Shown: piece after piece, positions 37,492 to 41,525 of the stretch
How positions within the stretch are numbered: position 1 is the stretch's first letter
How the letters are laid out: each line of letters opens with the position of its first letter
Assembly (NCBI GenBank): GCA_027622975.1
Contig: JAQBVN010000022.1
Span: 1-41,525 of the forward strand
DNA from: Bacteroidota bacterium
GTDB taxonomy: Bacteria > Bacteroidota > Bacteroidia > Flavobacteriales_D > Sanyastnellaceae
Length of the DNA stretch: 41,525 nt
Reading direction: 5' to 3'
The notes under the pieces: generated by a model
Told to the model about the DNA's origin: nothing
The model's database searches: none
Seen by the model: only the letters and a program-made list of their open reading frames with translations
Translations under genes and position numbers: made by a program

Positions 37492-39695
37492 AAATTGGCT
37501 TTGACAAAGTCCATCATCATGTTGAAAAGGTGAAGACGGGTGTTCCCGCCATAGATTCCGTGATTTCGATCAGGATACACGAAGAAGTCAAAATCCTTGT
37601 TCGCTGCGACCAGGGCGTTGATCATCTCCATGGAGTTTTGGTAGTGCACGTTGTCATCGCCGGATCCGTGGACAAGAAGCAGAGGACCTTGAAGTTTGTC
37701 TGCGTGATTCACAGGGCTGTTGTCGTCATAACCGCTCGCATTTTCTTGCGGTGTTTGCATGAAGCGCTCGGTGTAGATGGTGTCGTAATAGCGCCAATTC
37801 GTGACAGGTGCTACAGAGATTCCAGCCTTGTAGACATCAGCTCCTTTTGTCATGCACAACAGCGTCATGAAGCCGCCATAGCTCCACCCTTGGATGCCAA
37901 TGCGGTCCGCATCCACGTAGTCGAAGGATCCGAGGTGTTGGGCAAAGTCGATGAAGTCCTCGGTCTCCAGTTTGCCGAGCTCCTTGTACGTGCTGTGCTC
38001 AAAATCCCGACCTCGGAATTGCGTGCCCCGGGGGTCACACGAAGCCACGATGAAACCTTCCTGGGCGAGAAACTGGTGCCACAAATAGGTTGACCCACCC
38101 CAGCTGTCCGTCACAGTGTTGGCTCCGGGTCCACCATAAATGGCGACGTACACGGGGTACTTCTTCGTTGGGTCAAAATCCTGAGGAAGCATCTTCCAAC
38201 AATTCAAAGAGACTCCGGCGTCGTTGGTGAAGCTGAAGAATTCCTTCTTCACGGCCCCGTGTTGGGCCATGGTTTCTTTCAAACTCGCATTGTCTTTCAA
38301 GGTCCGAATCACACGGCCTTTGCTGTCTCGCAGGGTGTACACAGGCGGTGTATTGGCTGTGCTGTGACTGTGAATGCTGTAGTCGAAACTGTTGGAAAAA
38401 TCGTCACCATGGGTTCCTGGAGACGTGTCCAATGTCTTCATCCGACCTTTCAAATCCACAGAGCTCACGTGTTGTTGGGCGGCTCCTAGGACAGAGGAGG
38501 TGAAGTGAATTTGGCCACGTTTGGCATCAAACCCAAGCACATCAATCACATCCCATTCTCCTTGAGTTAATTGCGTGCTTCCTCCTTTCAAATCAAACTT
38601 GTACAAGTGGTTGAAGCCATCCCGTTCTGAGGTCAGGATGAATGACGCACCGTCGGCCAAAAACGTCAAGTTGTCGTTGATGTCGATGTACGTATTGCAG
38701 GTTTCGCGGAACACTTCCACAGTTCCCAAGCGGTCGTTGGGGAATGTGCCCTCGGTCAACAGCAAACGCAGATCATTTTGATGACGATTCATCGTGAAGA
38801 TGCAGAGCACCTCGGGGTCTTGGGTCCATTTGATTCTGGGGATGTAATGGGCAGATTTCGGAACAGCAACAGCGCGGCTCTTCGCATCATCCAAGTGATA
38901 CATGTGCACAGACACATTGCTGTTTTCCTCACCTGCCTTGGGGTATTTGAAGGTGTAGGGCTCGGGGTAGAGCTGGCCGTAGACAGGCATGTGGAACTCG
39001 CGGACCCTGCGTTCGTCAAACTTCAAATAGGCCAAACGCGAGCCATCACCATTCCAAAACAGGCCTCTGTCATCGCCAAATTCCTCCTCGTACACCCAAT
39101 CCGTCGCACCATTGATGACCTCGTTGTTCACGCCGTCATGGGTCACTTGGGTCTCTTCGCCATTGTCCAAATTCGAAATGAAGATGTTGTTGTCTCGCAC
39201 AAAGGCGACGCGATCTCCAGAAGGGGAAAGCTGTGCAAGACGCTGCTTGCCCTTGGAGAAATCCGTGATTGGGCGCGCTTCCTCCGGGTTTTGGAAGTCA
39301 AACACCAAAAAATTCGCATAGAACGAATGACGGTACAGTCCCTCCGAGGCGGTGGTCAACACCACAAACCTTTCGTCACTGCTGAATTCGTAGCCGTCAA
39401 AGCTCTCCCGTGCATCACCGAAGGCCATGGCAGAGGTGAGCAAAGTGTCGACCACAGAACCGCTGTTGTAAGACCACTTGACAATGCAAGAACCTGCCTC
39501 TGGGTCGAATTCTTGGGTTGTGTAGTGCGCCCCATCCGCCATGGAACGTATGCCCCAGACGTATTCAGTGGCAAAGGTTCGACTCGCCCAAATGGACTCG
39601 TTGCTAAACGTTGTGGATTGAGAATGCGCAAGATGCGGGCTGAGAAGTGTTGCCACCATCGTGGCTGCCCAAATGCGTGTGAAGGATTCACTCAT
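37488..39695 (-). CDS. Dipeptidyl peptidase IV (S9B family), exported
   Basis: A 735-aa serine exopeptidase that releases N-terminal dipeptides, usually with Pro or Ala in second position, in the periplasm or at the surface. It has a signal peptide (MVATLLSPHLAHSQS), an eight-blade propeller region, and a C-terminal alpha/beta hydrolase. The substrate N-terminus-binding Glu pair lies in DWVYEEEFG (Glu203-205). The triad is Ser605 in GWSYGG, Asp680 in GSGDDNVHYQN and His712 in RNHGIYG. ATG 39695 gives the signal peptide; an upstream in-frame start overlaps the divergent promoter. It is followed by a POT peptide importer. Only 43 bases separate it from the divergent GlcD-type gene. Confidence 0.95.
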   Translation of the reverse strand: MSESFTRIWAATMVATLLSPHLAHSQSTTFSNESIWASRTFATEYVWGIRSMADGAHYTTQEFDPEAGSCIVKWSYNSGSVVDTLLTSAMAFGDARESFDGYEFSSDERFVVLTTASEGLYRHSFYANFLVFDFQNPEEARPITDFSKGKQRLAQLSPSGDRVAFVRDNNIFISNLDNGEETQVTHDGVNNEVINGATDWVYEEEFGDDRGLFWNGDGSRLAYLKFDERRVREFHMPVYGQLYPEPYTFKYPKAGEENSNVSVHMYHLDDAKSRAVAVPKSAHYIPRIKWTQDPEVLCIFTMNRHQNDLRLLLTEGTFPNDRLGTVEVFRETCNTYIDINDNLTFLADGASFILTSERDGFNHLYKFDLKGGSTQLTQGEWDVIDVLGFDAKRGQIHFTSSVLGAAQQHVSSVDLKGRMKTLDTSPGTHGDDFSNSFDYSIHSHSTANTPPVYTLRDSKGRVIRTLKDNASLKETMAQHGAVKKEFFSFTNDAGVSLNCWKMLPQDFDPTKKYPVYVAIYGGPGANTVTDSWGGSTYLWHQFLAQEGFIVASCDPRGTQFRGRDFEHSTYKELGKLETEDFIDFAQHLGSFDYVDADRIGIQGWSYGGFMTLLCMTKGADVYKAGISVAPVTNWRYYDTIYTERFMQTPQENASGYDDNSPVNHADKLQGPLLLVHGSGDDNVHYQNSMEMINALVAANKDFDFFVYPDRNHGIYGGNTRLHLFNMMMDFVKANF

Positions 39696-39703
39696 GTGCA
39701 GGT

Positions 39704-39711
39704 TACTTTTG
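39704..39711 (+). promoter_or_regulatory. -7 element of the GlcD-type gene
   Basis: TACTTTTG matches TAnnTTTG exactly, 28 bases before ATG 39739. No good -33 TTG is seen; any -33 would fall inside the divergent DPP-IV coding region. Confidence 0.5.
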
Positions 39712-39738
39712 ACAAGCGCCCAAGATAAAACAACGCGC

Positions 39739-41142
39739 ATGGAACCCACCCTGGCACCTTTTGATGAATTGCTGCAATGGCTCCCCGCACATCGGGTTCA
39801 TTGGAGCGAACAGAAGAGGCAGGCCCATGCCTCGGATGAAACAGAGGATTTGGCCTTCATGCCTGACGTTGTGGTGGAACCAGAAAACGTCGAGGAGGTA
39901 TCTGCGGTGATGTCTTGGGCCCATCGCCACGGCATCCCCGTCACCGCTGCCGGCGCGCGCACGGGGTTGAGCGGCGGTGCGCTTCCCGTCTTCGGAGGCA
40001 TCGCATTGTCCATGCTTCGCATGAACCGCATTGTGGCCATCGACACGCTCAATCACCAGGCTGTCGTCGAGCCGGGGGTCATCACGGAGGAACTTTCAAA
40101 CGCAGCAGCCCAGCACGGGTTGATGTACGCCGTGGATCCTGCCTCCCGCGGGACGTGCACCATCGGCGGTAACGTGGCCGAAAACAGCGGGGGACCTCGG
40201 GCTGTGAAATACGGTGTCACCAAAGATTGGATCCTCAACTTGGAGGTCGTCCTTGCCGACGGGACTGTGATCGAAACAGGTGCCAACACCCTGAAAAACT
40301 CGACCGGATACAACCTCACCCAATTGATGGTCGGAAGCGAGGGAACCTTGGGAATCGTGACCAAGGCGACTCTCAAATTGCTGCCCTTGCCGAGACATCA
40401 AGCCTTGATGCTCGTTCCTTTCACATCCGCGGAGAACGCATGTGCTGCTGTGGCAGCGATTTTTCAAGCAGGGGCCATGCCGAGTGCCCTCGAATTCATG
40501 GAGCGAGACGCGATCTTGCTCGCCCAGCAATTCACCGGTGTTACGGAACCGGCCTTGGGTCCCGACGACGCTGCACACCTTTTGGTTGAGGTGGATGGCT
40601 TTGTGCCAGAAGATTTGTTGCCGCAGTGCGAGCGAATTTTGCCAGTCCTTGAAAAGCATGGAGCAGGAGAGGTGTTGTTCGCAGAATCTGCCGCGGAAAA
40701 GGATGCCCTGTGGTTCCTGCGTCGTAGAGTTGGAGAGGCAGTCAAGGCGGCTAGCACCTACAAGGAAGAAGACACGGTTGTGCCTCGAGGAGAATTGCCG
40801 AGACTTCTAGGAAAGGTCAAACAGTTGGGCGAAACCTACGGATTCCGCTCGGTGTGTTATGGTCACGCGGGAGATGGAAACCTGCACATCAACATTCTCC
40901 GAGACGATCTCGACGAGGCCATTTGGAACGAGAGGCTTCCACAAGCGATTCGAGAACTTTTCGCGGAGGTTGTGCGTTTGGGGGGCACCTTGAGTGGAGA
41001 ACATGGCATAGGTTATGTCCAAAAAAACTACATGGACCTCGCGTGCAATCCAGCGCAGCTTGCCGTCATGCGCAGCATCAAAGATGCTTTGGATCCCAAG
41101 GGAATCCTGAATCCTGGGAAGGTATTTCCCGATGCCGGCTGA
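39739..41142 (+). CDS. FAD-linked oxidase, GlcD / D-lactate dehydrogenase type
   Basis: A 467-aa flavoenzyme that oxidises a 2-hydroxy acid such as glycolate or D-lactate. The N-terminal PCMH-type FAD domain covers about 38-215: VVVEPENVEEVSAVMSWAHR, GARTGLSGGALPVFGG, DPASRGTCTIGGNVAENSGG and LMVGSEGTLGIVT. The C-terminal FAD-oxidase domain has YGHAGDGNLHINIL and GEHGIGYVQK, with the His residues typical for 2-hydroxy acids, and ends in LDPKGILNPGKVFP. Length fits GlcD. ATG 39739 follows a -7 element; an upstream frame would run across the DPP-IV start. There is no GlcE or GlcF neighbour in the window, so the exact substrate is open. Confidence 0.93.
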   Translation: MEPTLAPFDELLQWLPAHRVHWSEQKRQAHASDETEDLAFMPDVVVEPENVEEVSAVMSWAHRHGIPVTAAGARTGLSGGALPVFGGIALSMLRMNRIVAIDTLNHQAVVEPGVITEELSNAAAQHGLMYAVDPASRGTCTIGGNVAENSGGPRAVKYGVTKDWILNLEVVLADGTVIETGANTLKNSTGYNLTQLMVGSEGTLGIVTKATLKLLPLPRHQALMLVPFTSAENACAAVAAIFQAGAMPSALEFMERDAILLAQQFTGVTEPALGPDDAAHLLVEVDGFVPEDLLPQCERILPVLEKHGAGEVLFAESAAEKDALWFLRRRVGEAVKAASTYKEEDTVVPRGELPRLLGKVKQLGETYGFRSVCYGHAGDGNLHINILRDDLDEAIWNERLPQAIRELFAEVVRLGGTLSGEHGIGYVQKNYMDLACNPAQLAVMRSIKDALDPKGILNPGKVFPDAG

Positions 41143-41188
41143 GATGCGCTTTTTGACTTGAATCAATTCTTGGCGGCCTGATTGGCCC

Positions 41189-41196
41189 TACATTTA
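41189..41196 (+). promoter_or_regulatory. Possible -7 element of the right-edge gene
   Basis: TACATTTA, one mismatch to TAnnTTTG, with TTG at 41170-41172 sixteen bases upstream. It lies about 45 bases before ATG 41242. Confidence 0.3.
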
Positions 41197-41241
41197 CAAG
41201 AATCGGGGGAATGTGACCCGTGGTCTATGTAAATTCTTCCC

Positions 41242-41525
41242 ATGAAGCAAGTTCTTTGTTCAGCAGCGCTTTTGTACGCGTTGCAACTTCAAGCCCAAAC
41301 CGATTGCGGCTACCAACCCGACGTGGAGTCTGACTTCATGATTGGGGTTTCGGACATCTTGGGGATTCTCAGTTTGTTCGGAGAGGTTGACGAGGACCAG
41401 GATGGTGTGTGGGACAGCAACGATTTATGTCTCGACCTCGATGCGTGTAATTTCAATGCCAATCCCAGCGAGGATTGCTTGTATCTCGATGCCTTTGGGG
41501 TTTGCGGTGGTCAAGGAGTGTTGCC
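41242..41525 (+). CDS. Secreted Cys-rich repeat protein, 5' part only (runs off the window)
   Basis: The frame is open from ATG 41242 to the window end (94 codons), so the gene is cut by the edge. It starts with a signal peptide (MKQVLCSAALLYALQLQAQ). Residues about 21-52 contain one dockerin-like repeat of the local type (DFMIGVSDILGILSLFGEVD), here at the N-terminus. DEDQDGVWDSNDLC and DLDACNFNANPSEDCLYLDA follow, matching the acidic linker and Cys-rich repeat of the 2451-aa protein, and then GVCGG, the start of that protein's array unit. It is likely another large surface protein. Its C-terminal sorting signal cannot be seen. Confidence 0.75.
   Translation, partial: MKQVLCSAALLYALQLQAQTDCGYQPDVESDFMIGVSDILGILSLFGEVDEDQDGVWDSNDLCLDLDACNFNANPSEDCLYLDAFGVCGGQGVL

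Noticed and set aside
1-41525. T9SS machinery, cohesin, tRNA/rRNA, insertion sequence or phage genes
   Set aside because: I looked for these on both strands and found none; only T9SS cargo proteins are present.

Overview
The window looks like a chromosomal segment of a marine-type Bacteroidota, probably order Flavobacteriales. Three signs support this. Several genes carry the Bacteroidota promoter signature TAnnTTTG, often with an upstream TTG. Large secreted proteins end in type IX secretion (T9SS) sorting domains. Cys-rich 'GCTDxxACNYxxxAxxDDGSC' repeats, of a kind I associate with marine Flavobacteriales, are abundant. Most of the window is about 50-55% GC by eye; the first 3.5 kb is clearly higher. 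No rRNA, tRNA, insertion sequence, CRISPR array or phage gene was seen. No gap between genes exceeds about 180 bases.

Layout. (1) 182-3520: a single-chain fusion of the small and large subunits of methylmalonyl-CoA mutase, behind a terminator. (2) 3689-9805: two tandem paralogous secreted subtilisin-like proteins with Cys-rich repeats, P-domain-like and MopE-like segments and a C-terminal dockerin-like pair. Both have Glu where the catalytic Asp is expected. (3) 15284-9872, minus strand: trmH, a MATE exporter, fmt and a secreted CotH-type kinase with a lamin-tail domain and the same dockerin-like tail; two of the junctions are ATGA overlaps. (4) HU, a small membrane protein and a hotdog thioesterase. 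(5) 16709-20446: a secreted GH13 amylase/cyclomaltodextrinase divergent from a four-repeat starch-binding-type T9SS protein. (6) 20620-30603: two T9SS cargo proteins (813 and 2451 aa) sharing an unnamed domain of about 190 residues; the larger contains a DNA-level tandem repeat array. (7) 33048-30649, minus: an IgGFc-binding-like adhesin with a gliding-motility type C-terminus, behind citrate synthase and a crotonase. (8) 39695-35351, minus: dipeptidyl peptidase IV, a POT peptide importer and a secreted thioredoxin-fold protein. (9) 39739-41142: a GlcD-type FAD dehydrogenase. (10) 41242 to the right edge: the 5' end of another secreted Cys-rich protein.

How the genes work together. The DPP-IV and POT genes form a plausible peptide-use unit: di- and tripeptides are released outside the inner membrane, then imported with protons. 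The amylase and starch-binding protein form a small glucan-use unit. Much of the rest is an outer-surface program. It uses three kinds of C-terminus: T9SS type A (three proteins), gliding type B (one protein) and a Cys-flanked dockerin-like pair (two proteases and a CotH kinase). The most novel candidates are the dockerin-like tail shared by proteases and a kinase, the Glu-for-Asp subtilisins, and the repeated unnamed domain.
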